A DNA stretch of 64,000 nucleotides from Cellvibrio fontiphilus_A. Lineage in GTDB: Bacteria > Pseudomonadota > Gammaproteobacteria > Pseudomonadales > Cellvibrionaceae. The position numbers were made by a program, and so were the translations under genes. The number at the start of each line of letters is the position of its first letter. Positions within the stretch are counted from its first letter, which is position 1. Below are positions 1-8,775 of this stretch, piece by piece. The stretch spans positions 310,001 through 374,000 of the forward strand of contig NZ_JBHRTF010000003.1 in assembly GCF_042646205.1 (NCBI RefSeq). The letters run 5' to 3'. The notes beneath the pieces were generated by a model. It was not told the origin of the DNA. It saw only the letters and a program-made list of their open reading frames with translations, and did not search any database.

Positions 1-210
1 GCGGCAGGGGCGGTGGAGGCTATTTTTAGTGTGTTGGCTATTCGTGACCAGGTTGCACCACCGACAATCAATCTTGATAATCCTGAAGAATCCTGTGCAG
101 ATTTGAATTTGGTTCCGCATACCGCACAAGAGCGTAAAATTGACGCTGTTTTATCTAACTCGTTTGGGTTCGGTGGCACCAATGGCTCTTTGATCTTTCG
201 AAAGCTTTAA
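1..210 (+). CDS. fabF: 3-oxoacyl-ACP synthase II (FabF), C-terminal fragment
   Basis: Only the last 69 residues are present; the reading frame is open at the left window edge and ends in TAA at 208-210. FabF is the cytoplasmic condensing enzyme of fatty-acid elongation. The fragment carries the KAS II C-terminal pattern: a PTINLDNP segment, then SNSFGFGGTNGSL, the Gly/Asn loop that lines the active site and closes the thiolase fold. The order fabF-pabC-mltG matches the classical gammaproteobacterial fatty-acid/folate cluster. A strong stem-loop follows the stop, so fabF transcription probably ends before pabC. KAS I (FabB) is the only realistic alternative; the neighbours favour FabF. Confidence 0.93.
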   Translation, partial: AAGAVEAIFSVLAIRDQVAPPTINLDNPEESCADLNLVPHTAQERKIDAVLSNSFGFGGTNGSLIFRKL

Positions 211-235
211 ATTCTTCGATTATCCGCAAAAGCTT

Positions 236-265
236 ACGCCGGACTGGAGACAGTCCGGCGTTTTT
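236..265 (+). terminator. Rho-independent terminator after fabF
   Basis: Perfect 11-bp stem (236-246 with 251-261), GAGA tetraloop and a T run at 261-265. It sits 26 nt after the fabF stop and only about 17 nt before the pabC start, so pabC is expressed by readthrough or by a promoter I cannot see. Confidence 0.9.
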
Positions 266-281
266 GTATAGACTGCTCGCT

Positions 282-1157
282 ATGTCAATAGAACTCCCAT
301 TTTTTAGTGTCAACGGCGTTATTGGTGCAGCCATCTCTCCGTTGGATCGCGGTTTTACCTATGGCGATGGCTTGTTTGAAACATGCCGTTACCAATCAGG
401 TGAAATTCCCCTTTGGCATTTGCATAAGGATCGCCTGCTTGCGAGTGCTGAGCGATTAAAAATTAGATTTGATGAACCATTTTTATCGTCCCACCTTGTC
501 GATTTATTGACAAAACTAAAATCCACCCAGATTGACACTGCGGTTGTGAAAATACAGCTCACCCGTGGTGTGGGGGGGCGCGGATACCGTGCCTTTGCAA
601 ATGTGGAACCGACTTGTTGCATAGGAGTTTTTCCTGCTGAACCCTTGCGAACGCGCAACTATCAGGAGGGGGTCGATGTCAGAATCTGTCACCAGCGCTT
701 ATCTATTAATCCTGCCCTGGCAGGCATGAAACATCTGAATCGCTTGGAGCAAATACTTGCACGCGCGGAATGGCAGGATGAATATGCAGAAGGACTTTTG
801 TTGGATACTGCGGGGGCTGTTATAGAGGCAACTGTAAGCAATCTTTTTGTTGTTAGAGACGGTCAGTTATTCACTGCAGATTTAGCAGATTGCGGTGTTG
901 CAGGTGTTATGCGGCGTATGATCATCGAGCAACTAGCCCCCACCTTGTCGCTTGATGTAACGATAACCAAAATGAGTCTGGATTTTGTTCGTGCAGCAGA
1001 TGAGTTATTTCTTTGTAACAGTATTTACGGTATCTGGCCGGTTAATCGTTTAGTTGACGATAGGGAAACAAAAATTGTCGATACTTGTTTTTTGTCACCC
1101 AGAGTAGCGCGCCAGTTACAAAAACTGCTGGAAAAGTCTCTTGCAATTGTAGATTGA
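282..1157 (+). CDS. pabC: Aminodeoxychorismate lyase (PabC)
   Basis: 291 residues, the usual length for a fold-type IV PLP enzyme. It converts 4-amino-4-deoxychorismate to p-aminobenzoate and pyruvate in cytoplasmic folate synthesis. Visible signatures are GDGLFET (residues 28-34), the PLP-binding lysine in GMKHLNR (about Lys150) and the later EATVSNLF segment that contacts the cofactor phosphate. An upstream in-frame TTG at 264 lies in the terminator T run, so the ATG at 282 is preferred; it has no clear Shine-Dalgarno. The next gene, mltG, starts 14 nt after the stop, as in the E. coli pabC-yceG pair. A branched-chain or D-amino-acid aminotransferase is the alternative; context strongly favours PabC. 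Confidence 0.9.
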   Translation: MSIELPFFSVNGVIGAAISPLDRGFTYGDGLFETCRYQSGEIPLWHLHKDRLLASAERLKIRFDEPFLSSHLVDLLTKLKSTQIDTAVVKIQLTRGVGGRGYRAFANVEPTCCIGVFPAEPLRTRNYQEGVDVRICHQRLSINPALAGMKHLNRLEQILARAEWQDEYAEGLLLDTAGAVIEATVSNLFVVRDGQLFTADLADCGVAGVMRRMIIEQLAPTLSLDVTITKMSLDFVRAADELFLCNSIYGIWPVNRLVDDRETKIVDTCFLSPRVARQLQKLLEKSLAIVD

Positions 1158-1171
1158 TAAAGCTCTTCACT

Positions 1172-2230
1172 ATGACCAGAAAAGTTTCTCTCAGTATCAA
1201 GTTGTTATGTTTTGCGATAGGTATCTATTTTGCCGGATTGGTTTCGGCATTGTCTGCATGGATGTACATCGAGAAGTGGTTGTCGACTCCACTTACAATT
1301 TCTGATCAAGGCTATAGCTATGAGCTAAAACCCGGTCAATCACTGGGGCATTTGGCATATGCTCTCGAGCGCGAACAGGTCATAGATCATCCACGATTAC
1401 TGCGGTTGTACGCGCGTATCACGGACCTGAACAAAATTCATGCGGGCGAATACTTTTTCCCCAAGGGCACAACACCAAAAATATTGTTGGAAAAGCTGGT
1501 CAAAGGTGATGTGGTTTTGCATCAGGTTACTTTTGTGGAGGGGTGGACTTATCGCCAGGCGCTGGCCGCTTTGTCAAAAGTAGATGCCGTCGAACAGCAC
1601 CTGGTTGGCAAGACGGAGGCTGAACAAATCAAGTTGTTAAATATTCCGGTAAACCGCTTGGAGGGATGGATTTTCCCAGATACCTATACATTTAGCCGAA
1701 ATACGAGCGATATAGAAATAGTGCAGGGCGGATACCAGAAAATGCTGGCGGTATTAAATGCTGAGTGGGAAAAACGAGCGCCCAATTTGCCCTACAAGTC
1801 TGCTTACGAAGCCTTAATCATGGCCTCTATTATTGAGCGAGAAACGGGGCATCATAGCGAAAGGGATCAAATTGCTGGAGTTTTTGTGCGGCGTCTGCAG
1901 CAGGGTATGAAATTACAAACTGACCCTACAGTGATTTATGGCATGGGCGAACGTTATCAGGGGCGTATTCGTCGTGCTGACTTGGAAGAGGCAACTATTT
2001 ACAACACTTATGTCATTCAAGGCTTGCCGCCGACACCTATTTCTCTACCCAGTGAGGCGTCAATTAGAGCTGCGTTAAATCCGGCGCCGGGTAAAGCGCT
2101 TTATTTTGTTGCCAAGGGTGATGGAACCAGTGAATTCTCAGAAACACTGGCCGAGCACAATCAAGCTGTGCGACGTTATCAATTACAGCGCCGAAGCGAT
2201 TACCGCTCCGCCCCACCGCCAGCGAATTAG
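1172..2230 (+). CDS. mltG: Endolytic murein transglycosylase MltG (YceG family)
   Basis: 352 residues from the ATG at 1172; a longer in-frame extension begins inside pabC and is unlikely. One N-terminal membrane anchor (about residues 9-30) is followed by a periplasmic LysM-like region and the YceG domain. The catalytic glutamate lies in ASIIERETG (about Glu222, equivalent to E. coli Glu218), and the DPTVIYG and NTYVIQGLPPTPI motifs are intact. The enzyme cleaves nascent glycan strands at the inner membrane and so limits peptidoglycan strand length. In E. coli tmk and holB follow; here they are absent and glnS comes next. Confidence 0.94.
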   Translation: MTRKVSLSIKLLCFAIGIYFAGLVSALSAWMYIEKWLSTPLTISDQGYSYELKPGQSLGHLAYALEREQVIDHPRLLRLYARITDLNKIHAGEYFFPKGTTPKILLEKLVKGDVVLHQVTFVEGWTYRQALAALSKVDAVEQHLVGKTEAEQIKLLNIPVNRLEGWIFPDTYTFSRNTSDIEIVQGGYQKMLAVLNAEWEKRAPNLPYKSAYEALIMASIIERETGHHSERDQIAGVFVRRLQQGMKLQTDPTVIYGMGERYQGRIRRADLEEATIYNTYVIQGLPPTPISLPSEASIRAALNPAPGKALYFVAKGDGTSEFSETLAEHNQAVRRYQLQRRSDYRSAPPPAN

Positions 2231-2392
2231 TTGGGTATGTCTTCCCTGGATTGCTGCTGGTGATGCGGTATGAAAAATACAGTTGAGCCAGTACAATGCA
2301 CGCAGCACGAGCGGCACACAACTTTAGCCGTGTAATTCCTGATTTTCACTGTCCTTGACCCACGATCTCACCTTTGACGGATTTGTTATTCC

Positions 2393-4114
2393 ATGAGCGA
2401 CCATTCTATGGCGGCCAATACTGGCGACGCGACTACAGCCGACGTTAAAACCAAACCTTTGCATTTTATTCAGCAAATTATTCGCAAAGATCTGGAGCAG
2501 GGTATACATCAAAAAATTGTTACCCGCTTTCCGCCTGAGCCTAACGGCTACTTACACATAGGTCATGCAAAATCTATCTGTCTGAATTTTGGCATGGCAG
2601 AGGAATTTGGCGGCGCGTGCAATTTGCGTTTTGACGATACCAATCCAGAAAAAGAGAGTGAAGAATTCGTCAACTCAATTAAAGCGGATGTGGAGTGGTT
2701 GGGTTTTAAATGGAATGGTGAGGTGCGCTACACCTCGGATTATTTTGATCAGCTTTATGCCTGGGCGGTTCACCTCATTAAAAATGGCCTAGCCTTTGTG
2801 TGTGATTTAAGCGCCGAGCAAATGCGTGAATACCGTGGCACCCTAATCGAGCCAGGCAAAAACAGTCCCTATCGCGACCGTAGTGTTGAAGAAAACCTGG
2901 CGCTATTTGAAAAAATGCGCGCCGGTGAATTTGAGGAAGGTGCTTGTTCGCTGCGCGCTAAAATTGATATGTCGTCGCCCAATATTAACCTGCGCGACCC
3001 TATTATTTATCGCATCAAAAAAGCTCATCATCATCAAACGGGTGATAAGTGGTGCATTTATCCTTCTTATGATTTTGCGCATGGGCAAAGTGATGCTATT
3101 GAGGGTATCACTCACTCGATTTGCACTTTGGAATTTGAAGACCATAAACCGCTCTATGATTGGTTTATTCAACATTTGCCGGTTCCTGCCGTACCGCGTC
3201 AGTACGAATTTGCGCGCTTGAATATTAACTATTCGGTCACCAGCAAGCGCAAGTTAAAGCAACTGGTTGATGAAAACCATGTGGATGGTTGGAATGATCC
3301 GCGTATGCCCACCATTTCTGGTATGCGTCGCCGTGGCTTTACGCCCACCGCATTGCGTGATTTTTGTGAGCGCATCGGTGTGACTCGCTCAGACGGTATT
3401 GTCGATGTAGGTGTGTTGGAATTTTGTGTGCGTGACGATTTGGATAAAAACGCGCCCCGTGCGATGTGTGTACTCAAACCGCTCAAAGTTACGCTCACGA
3501 ATTATCCGGTGGAGCAAGAGGAAACCTTAAGTGTGCACAATCATCCTAATCGTGCTGATTTGGGTGATCGCACCATTCCTTTCACGCAAACGGTTTTTAT
3601 TGAACAAGATGATTTCCGTGAAGAGGCCAACAAAAAATATAAGCGTTTGGTAACCGGTAAGCGTGTGCGCTTGCGTGGTGCTTATGTGATTGAAGCTGAT
3701 GAAGCCATTAAAGATGCTGCTGGCAATATAGTAGAAGTTCGCGCGCGTATTATTGAAGGCACTTTGGGTAAAGACCCTGAAGATGGTGTAAAACCAAAAG
3801 GTGTTATTCACTGGGTATCTGCAACCAATAATCTGGATTGCGAGGTGCGTTTGTATAACCGTCTATTCAACGATGAAGCCCCGGATGCTGGTGGTAAAAA
3901 TTTCCTTGAGAGCATTAACCCCAATAGTCTGGAAATACTGCAGGGCTGTAAAGCAGAAGTGAGTTTGGCAAGTGCACAGCTTGGCAAGAGTTTTCAATTT
4001 GAGCGTCAGGGCTATTTTTGCTTGGACAGCAAATACAGTACTGCCAATAAACTCGTATTCAATCGCACCATCAGCTTAAAAGACAGCTTCGGCAAAACGG
4101 AAGATCAGGAATAA
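2393..4114 (+). CDS. glnS: Glutaminyl-tRNA synthetase
   Basis: 573 residues, close to the usual size of bacterial class I GlnRS (about 550-560). It charges tRNA-Gln with glutamine in the cytoplasm. The HIGH signature appears as PNGYLHIGHAK (HIGH at 55-58) and the KMSKS loop as VTSKR (about 282-286), the usual GlnRS variant. The FDDTNPE and DPR-P segments typical of Glu/GlnRS are present. The C-terminal half is the two-barrel anticodon-binding region. The start at 2393 has only weak ribosome-binding sequence; a second in-frame ATG lies five codons later. cysS follows after one base, the order also seen in Pseudomonas. Confidence 0.97.
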   Translation: MSDHSMAANTGDATTADVKTKPLHFIQQIIRKDLEQGIHQKIVTRFPPEPNGYLHIGHAKSICLNFGMAEEFGGACNLRFDDTNPEKESEEFVNSIKADVEWLGFKWNGEVRYTSDYFDQLYAWAVHLIKNGLAFVCDLSAEQMREYRGTLIEPGKNSPYRDRSVEENLALFEKMRAGEFEEGACSLRAKIDMSSPNINLRDPIIYRIKKAHHHQTGDKWCIYPSYDFAHGQSDAIEGITHSICTLEFEDHKPLYDWFIQHLPVPAVPRQYEFARLNINYSVTSKRKLKQLVDENHVDGWNDPRMPTISGMRRRGFTPTALRDFCERIGVTRSDGIVDVGVLEFCVRDDLDKNAPRAMCVLKPLKVTLTNYPVEQEETLSVHNHPNRADLGDRTIPFTQTVFIEQDDFREEANKKYKRLVTGKRVRLRGAYVIEADEAIKDAAGNIVEVRARIIEGTLGKDPEDGVKPKGVIHWVSATNNLDCEVRLYNRLFNDEAPDAGGKNFLESINPNSLEILQGCKAEVSLASAQLGKSFQFERQGYFCLDSKYSTANKLVFNRTISLKDSFGKTEDQE

Positions 4115-4115
4115 C

Positions 4116-5516
4116 ATGCTGCAGATATACAACACACTCACCCGTCAGAAAGAAATTTTTAAGCCGATTCATCCCGGTAAAATTTCTATGTATGTCTGCG
4201 GTATTACCGTATATGACTATTGCCATATTGGTCATGCACGGGTGCTTGTCGCCTTTGATGTAATTACTAAGTTTCTTCGCAGTCAGGGTTGGGATGTCAC
4301 CTATGTGCGCAATATTACCGATATAGATGACAAAATTATCAAGCGTGCCAATGAGAATGGCGAAGAATTTGATGCGCTAACCAAACGCTTCATTGATTTT
4401 ATGCATGAAGATGAAACGCGTTTGGGTATCGCGCGTCCCGATATTGAGCCGCGTGCAACAGCCTATATTGATCAAATTGTTGATATGAACAAAACCTTGA
4501 TCGATAAAGGTTTTGCTTATGCAGCGAGTAATGGTGATGTGTATTACCGCGTAACGCGCTTCGCTGATTACGGCAAACTGACTAATAAAAATGTTGATGA
4601 ATTATTAGTAGGTGCACGTATCGAGGTGGATGAAGTTAAAGAAGATCCGCGTGATTTTGTGCTTTGGAAAGCTGCAAAACAGGGTGAGCCGGCATGGCAA
4701 TCGCCTTGGGGAAATGGTCGTCCGGGCTGGCATATTGAATGTTCAGCAATGAGTAAAAACTGCTGCGGGGAAACCTTTGACATTCACGGCGGCGGCCCCG
4801 ACTTGCCCTTCCCGCATCATGAAAATGAAATTGCGCAAAGTGAAGCGGCCAATGGTTGCAAATATGTCAATTATTGGATGCATGCCGGTGCGGTGCGAGT
4901 GGATGGCGAGAAGATGTCCAAATCGCTGGGCAATTTTTTTACTATCCGCGATGTGCTGGAAAAATATCATCCGGAAGTGGTGCGTTTTTTATTGGTCAGC
5001 AGCCATTACCGCAGTCCCATTAACTATGCGGAAGATAATCTGATTGAGGCAAGGACAGGGCTAGAGCGTTTTTATGGCGCGCTACGTAACTATGCTGATG
5101 TGGCACCAGCACCCTTAGCTGAAATGGCCGACAGTGCGTATTACCACGCTTTTGTAGAAGCCATGAATGATGACTTCAATACGCGTGTTGCTTTGGCGGG
5201 TATGTTTGATTTGGTGCGCGATTTGAACAACGCCAAAAGCGACCAACAACTCGCCAGACAGCTGGCGGGTGAATTAAAAGCGCTGGGTTCGATTCTGGGT
5301 GTGTTGCAGGAAAATCCGGAAGTGTTTTTACAAGCAGGCGCAGCAGATCAAATTGCAGCAGAAACCGTCGAGCAATTAATTGCTGAGCGCATCCAAGCCA
5401 AAAAAGACAAACAATATGCCCGTGCCGATGAAATACGCCAGCAGTTGTTGGCTGCGGGTGTGGTGCTGGAAGATTCACGCGATGGCACCACCTTATGGCG
5501 CCGCGAAACCGTTTGA
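4116..5516 (+). CDS. cysS: Cysteinyl-tRNA synthetase
   Basis: 466 residues, standard for CysRS. It couples cysteine to tRNA-Cys. Zinc ligands are recognisable: Cys28 in MYVCGITVYD, a Cys in HIECSAMS and the His/Glu of PHHENEIAQ. HIGH is at 37-40 (YCHIGHA) and KMSKS in GEKMSKSLGN (about 266-270). The C-terminal DALR-type helical domain and the tail with RADEIRQQL are intact. It starts one base after the glnS stop, so the two synthetase genes are almost certainly co-transcribed and may be translationally coupled. Confidence 0.97.
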   Translation: MLQIYNTLTRQKEIFKPIHPGKISMYVCGITVYDYCHIGHARVLVAFDVITKFLRSQGWDVTYVRNITDIDDKIIKRANENGEEFDALTKRFIDFMHEDETRLGIARPDIEPRATAYIDQIVDMNKTLIDKGFAYAASNGDVYYRVTRFADYGKLTNKNVDELLVGARIEVDEVKEDPRDFVLWKAAKQGEPAWQSPWGNGRPGWHIECSAMSKNCCGETFDIHGGGPDLPFPHHENEIAQSEAANGCKYVNYWMHAGAVRVDGEKMSKSLGNFFTIRDVLEKYHPEVVRFLLVSSHYRSPINYAEDNLIEARTGLERFYGALRNYADVAPAPLAEMADSAYYHAFVEAMNDDFNTRVALAGMFDLVRDLNNAKSDQQLARQLAGELKALGSILGVLQENPEVFLQAGAADQIAAETVEQLIAERIQAKKDKQYARADEIRQQLLAAGVVLEDSRDGTTLWRRETV

Positions 5517-5548
5517 TTAAAACAGGTTAGTTGATTAACACAGGTTAG

Positions 5549-5758
5549 ATGATGAGTGAACCCTTGGTAAACGAATACGCGCTGCACTGGGCAATCGGAT
5601 TTTTGATTGTTTATTTGCTCGTGCAGCTGTTAGTGTCGAAGCACCCCTTTTTTCAGGCTTGGTCGCCGGTGCGCAAAAGTTTGGCGGTTAAAGTTGTTGC
5701 TTTGCTGGGGTTTAGCGGCGCTTATCTGCTTATCAACACCTTCGCTTTGCAGCAATAA
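5549..5758 (+). CDS. Small two-helix membrane protein, unknown function
   Basis: 69 residues (68 if the second of two adjacent ATGs is used). A Shine-Dalgarno-like AGG lies about five bases upstream. Two hydrophobic helices are visible (about 14-30 and 47-66), separated by a short basic loop containing SPVRKSLAVK. No family is recognised. It follows cysS on the same strand and is followed at close spacing by another small membrane protein, so the two probably form the tail of the glnS-cysS unit. Spacing, codon use and hydrophobic pattern support real coding. Confidence 0.6.
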   Translation: MMSEPLVNEYALHWAIGFLIVYLLVQLLVSKHPFFQAWSPVRKSLAVKVVALLGFSGAYLLINTFALQQ

Positions 5759-5766
5759 ATATTGAT

Positions 5767-6078
5767 ATGAAACTACGCAAACTACTGAGTCAACGCGGTT
5801 TAGGTGTGAACCTTTTGGCTGGCTTTTGCTTTTTGATGCTAGCGGTTTACGGTTGGGGTCTACGCTGGAGCGATTTGGCAAAATACTTGTTGATTATTGT
5901 TGTCTTGCTAGGTGGGCTGATTGCATTTGCGGCGCTTTGCGGTCTGCTTTTACGCTGGTTAATGGCCAGGTCAGATACTGATGTTCGGTCGGATGCCGAT
6001 GTTAAGAGTAGCGCGCCTAATACAGTTGCTGCGCAACCGGATGAATCGCCAGAGGATTCCGAGACAGGCAAACACTAA
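5767..6078 (+). CDS. Small membrane protein with acidic tail, unknown function
   Basis: 103 residues. A basic N-terminus precedes two membrane helices (about 15-32 and 38-65). The hydrophilic C-terminal tail is rich in Asp, Ser, Glu and Pro, with a repeated SDTDVRSDADVKS-like stretch. It starts eight bases after the preceding small membrane protein and ends just before a stem-loop shared with the convergent ypjD gene. I do not recognise the family. The arrangement suggests a small two-protein membrane unit at the end of the synthetase operon, but no function can be assigned. Confidence 0.6.
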   Translation: MKLRKLLSQRGLGVNLLAGFCFLMLAVYGWGLRWSDLAKYLLIIVVLLGGLIAFAALCGLLLRWLMARSDTDVRSDADVKSSAPNTVAAQPDESPEDSETGKH

Positions 6079-6086
6079 GTTCTATA

Positions 6087-6119
6087 ACAGGCAATTCCCC
6101 ACTGGGATTGCCTGTCTTT
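6087..6119. terminator. Bidirectional terminator between convergent genes
   Basis: ACAGGCAA and TTGCCTGT arms (6087-6094 and 6108-6115) plus an inner CCC/GGG pairing with one bulged base form a long hairpin, followed by TTT on the plus strand. It separates the plus-strand small-protein genes from minus-strand ypjD. Confidence 0.75.
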
Positions 6120-6121
6120 AT

Positions 6122-6922
6122 TCATACCCTGTTCAATATCACTTCAAGCACTAGTTTACTGCCAAAGTAAGCCAACATTAGGCAAACAAACCCTGCCAGA
6201 GTCCAACGAATAGCCTTTGTCCCGCGCCAGCCTAACTGATATCTGCCCCACAATAACAAGGCGTAAATGAACCAGGCAATCAAAGCAAAAATGGTTTTAT
6301 GGGCAAGATGCTGGGCAAACATATCCTCCAAAAAATAAAAACCTGATGCTATTGCCAGTGTTAGCAACACTTCACCAACCCACAAGAATTCAAACAGCAG
6401 TGCTTCCATGGTTTGTAGCGGTGGAAATAAACGAGAGCTTGTTGTTAGCTGTTTGCTTTTTAATGAACGATTTTGATAAGCCAGCAGTAGTGCTTGCAAA
6501 CTGGCAATGGTCATTAAACTGTAAGCGAGCAAAGACAGCACTATATGAATAGCAATAGAAAAGCTCAGCGCTTGTTGAGTTTCTTGTGGGTGCCCCATCA
6601 ATGTTGCTAGCACTGAAAGTGCTGAAAGCGGAAAGAGCAGTAAGAATAAGTTGTGGGAAGCTTTTTTAAGGCTGCTGCAGAGTACGGTTAGGTTGATAAC
6701 CCAAAAGATAAGTGACGAGGCAGAAAAAAGGCTGAGATTAAAGCCTTCACCCTTAATACTCAGTCCATAAATCCCGATGCCATGCGCGATCAAGGCGAGG
6801 CTTGTCACTTTCAGTAGAAGCCGGGGCTGGAGCGCCTGTTGGCGTATAAATTGACGGCCGAAATACACGGCAGCAACAAGATATATAAGCAGAGCGATCA
6901 GGTTGGCGCTAAGTGTGATCAT
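6122..6922 (-). CDS. ypjD: YpjD/CcsA-like inner-membrane protein
   Basis: 266 residues with about eight hydrophobic helices, matching the cytochrome c assembly (CcsA/ResC) superfamily subgroup called YpjD or CorE. The C-terminal half shows the family pattern: WVGEVLLTLAIASGFYFL, HKTIFALIAWFIYALLLW with its conserved histidine, then GWRGTKAIRWTLAGF. In many gammaproteobacteria this gene sits divergently next to ffh, exactly as here. Proposed roles include heme handling or support of a CorB-type magnesium exporter; neither can be decided from sequence. It is transcribed away from ffh, and the 267-bp gap between them holds both promoters. Confidence 0.85.
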   Translation of the reverse strand: MITLSANLIALLIYLVAAVYFGRQFIRQQALQPRLLLKVTSLALIAHGIGIYGLSIKGEGFNLSLFSASSLIFWVINLTVLCSSLKKASHNLFLLLFPLSALSVLATLMGHPQETQQALSFSIAIHIVLSLLAYSLMTIASLQALLLAYQNRSLKSKQLTTSSRLFPPLQTMEALLFEFLWVGEVLLTLAIASGFYFLEDMFAQHLAHKTIFALIAWFIYALLLWGRYQLGWRGTKAIRWTLAGFVCLMLAYFGSKLVLEVILNRV

Positions 6923-7090
6923 TTTGATAAGGCTTATCCGTAAGGGCGGGAAATGCTAATTCAGGGCTGCAGTGTGTCACAAGGATTTTCCAAAGAGAAG
7001 GGTAAATGAGAAACATACCTATCCAATAGAATGGGTATGAGGTGCCTATTCATTCTGCCGGAGCTTGCCCCTTTGCACCGGCTTTGGGGG

Positions 7091-7096
7091 TATAAT
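7091..7096 (+). promoter_or_regulatory. Candidate -10 box for ffh
   Basis: An exact TATAAT preceded by a G run lies 94 bases upstream of the ffh start. No convincing -35 hexamer is found at 16-18 bp, so the assignment is tentative. Confidence 0.45.
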
Positions 7097-7189
7097 CGCC
7101 GTCACTTTTTTGAAGGGTGCAGTAGCTTTTGCCTTGGGCCGCCACTTGCTTTGACCTTCGCCAGACTAATCGATTGTTTGAGACAGGCT

Positions 7190-8578
7190 ATGTTTGAGAA
7201 TCTAACCGACCGCTTATCCCACACGCTACGCAGCATCACCGGCAAGGCGCGCCTCAGCGAAGATAATATCAAGGATGCTCTGCGCGATGTGCGTAAAGCA
7301 CTACTGGAGGCTGATGTTGCGTTGCCGGTGGTGAAGGCATTCATCGACCAGGTGCGCAGCCGCGCCTTGGGTCAGCAAATCAGTAAAGCGCTAAATCCCG
7401 GCCAGCAGTTTATTAAAATCGTAGAAGCTGAATTGATTGCCACCATGGGGCAGGCAAATCAGTCATTGAACCTGGCGCAGCAGCCTCCCGCCATAGTCTT
7501 GATGGCGGGTTTGCAGGGGGCGGGTAAAACGACTTCGGTAGCTAAGCTGGCGCGATTTTTAAAAGAGCGTGAAAAGAAGAAGGTATTAGTTGTCAGTGCT
7601 GACGTTTATCGCCCCGCCGCCATTCAGCAGTTGCAAACGCTTGCCACTGAAGTGGGTGTTGATTGTTTTCCCTCCAGCGGTGAACAAAAGCCCTTGGATA
7701 TCGCGCGCAATGCCTTGGATCATGCCAAGAAGCAGTTCTTTGACGTATTGATTGTTGATACCGCCGGTCGTTTGCACATAGACGACGATCTGATGGACGA
7801 AATCAAAGCACTACATGCGTCGCTCAACCCCATTGAAACCCTGTTTGTGATAGACGCCATGATCGGCCAGGACGCCGTGAATACGGCCAAGGCTTTCAAT
7901 GAGGCGCTGCCACTGACCGGTGTGATTTTGACCAAGGCCGATGGTGATGCGCGCGGCGGTGCCGCTTTGTCGGTTCGTCACATTACCGGCAAACCAATCA
8001 AGTTTTTGGGCATGGGCGAGAAGGTGGATGCCCTTGAGCCTTTCCATCCGGATCGTATCGCCTCGCGTATTCTCGGTATGGGCGACGTGCTCTCGTTGAT
8101 CGAACAGGTAGAGCGTACAGTCGATAAAGAGAAAGCGGAAAAACTCATCAAAAAAGTGACCAAGGGTCAAAAGTTTGATTTGGAAGATCTGCGTGACCAG
8201 CTGCAGCAAATGCAAAACATGGGTGGTTTGACCTCCATGCTGGATAAATTGCCCGGCCTCGGCAATGTTGCGCAAATGGCCCAGACCGCCAACATGACCA
8301 AGCAGTTTAAAACCATGGAAGCAATTATTAACTCCATGACACCAGAAGAGCGCCGCAACCCGGATGATTTGAGTGGCTCGCGCAAACGCCGCATTACCAT
8401 GGGTTCTGGTACGCAAATTCAAGACCTGAATCGTTTGTTAAAACAATACAAACAAATGGCAAAAATGATGGGCAAAATGAAAGGCGGCGGCATGCAAAAA
8501 ATGATGCGCGGCATTGGCGGCATGATGCCGGGAGGTTTGCCGCCTGGCGGCAGCTTACCACCCGGTATGCGCAAGTAA
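7190..8578 (+). CDS. ffh: Signal recognition particle protein Ffh
   Basis: 462 residues from the ATG at 7190; the frame is open further upstream, but that stretch is unlike Ffh and contains the likely promoter. Ffh with 4.5S RNA binds signal sequences on ribosomes and docks with FtsY at the membrane. The four-helix N domain begins MFENLTDRL. The GTPase domain follows with GLQGAGKTT (G1, about 107-115), DVYRPAAI, DTAGRL (about 190) and TKADGDARGG (about 248). The methionine-rich M domain contains the RNA-binding SGSRKRRI segment and ends in a Gly/Met/Pro tail. A strong terminator follows directly. Confidence 0.98.
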   Translation: MFENLTDRLSHTLRSITGKARLSEDNIKDALRDVRKALLEADVALPVVKAFIDQVRSRALGQQISKALNPGQQFIKIVEAELIATMGQANQSLNLAQQPPAIVLMAGLQGAGKTTSVAKLARFLKEREKKKVLVVSADVYRPAAIQQLQTLATEVGVDCFPSSGEQKPLDIARNALDHAKKQFFDVLIVDTAGRLHIDDDLMDEIKALHASLNPIETLFVIDAMIGQDAVNTAKAFNEALPLTGVILTKADGDARGGAALSVRHITGKPIKFLGMGEKVDALEPFHPDRIASRILGMGDVLSLIEQVERTVDKEKAEKLIKKVTKGQKFDLEDLRDQLQQMQNMGGLTSMLDKLPGLGNVAQMAQTANMTKQFKTMEAIINSMTPEERRNPDDLSGSRKRRITMGSGTQIQDLNRLLKQYKQMAKMMGKMKGGGMQKMMRGIGGMMPGGLPPGGSLPPGMRK

Positions 8579-8590
8579 ATTTGATAAATA

Positions 8591-8618
8591 AAAAAACCGC
8601 CGATAGGCGGTTTTTTTA
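8591..8618 (+). terminator. Rho-independent terminator after ffh
   Basis: AAAAACCGCC, GATA loop and GGCGGTTTTT form a classical stem followed by a T run, starting 13 bases after the ffh stop. Confidence 0.92.
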
Positions 8619-8775
8619 TTTTTGTTTGTGGGCTTATATCTTTCTTTAATGCATCTTTGGTTCTAAGCAAAGTCCAAAATAATATTTTTGGATTTTCGCG
8701 CTGCCTTCTACCATAGATACAACTCACGCGAGTCATTCTATTGAATATGAAATAAAGACGCCGAAGGAGGCAAAA

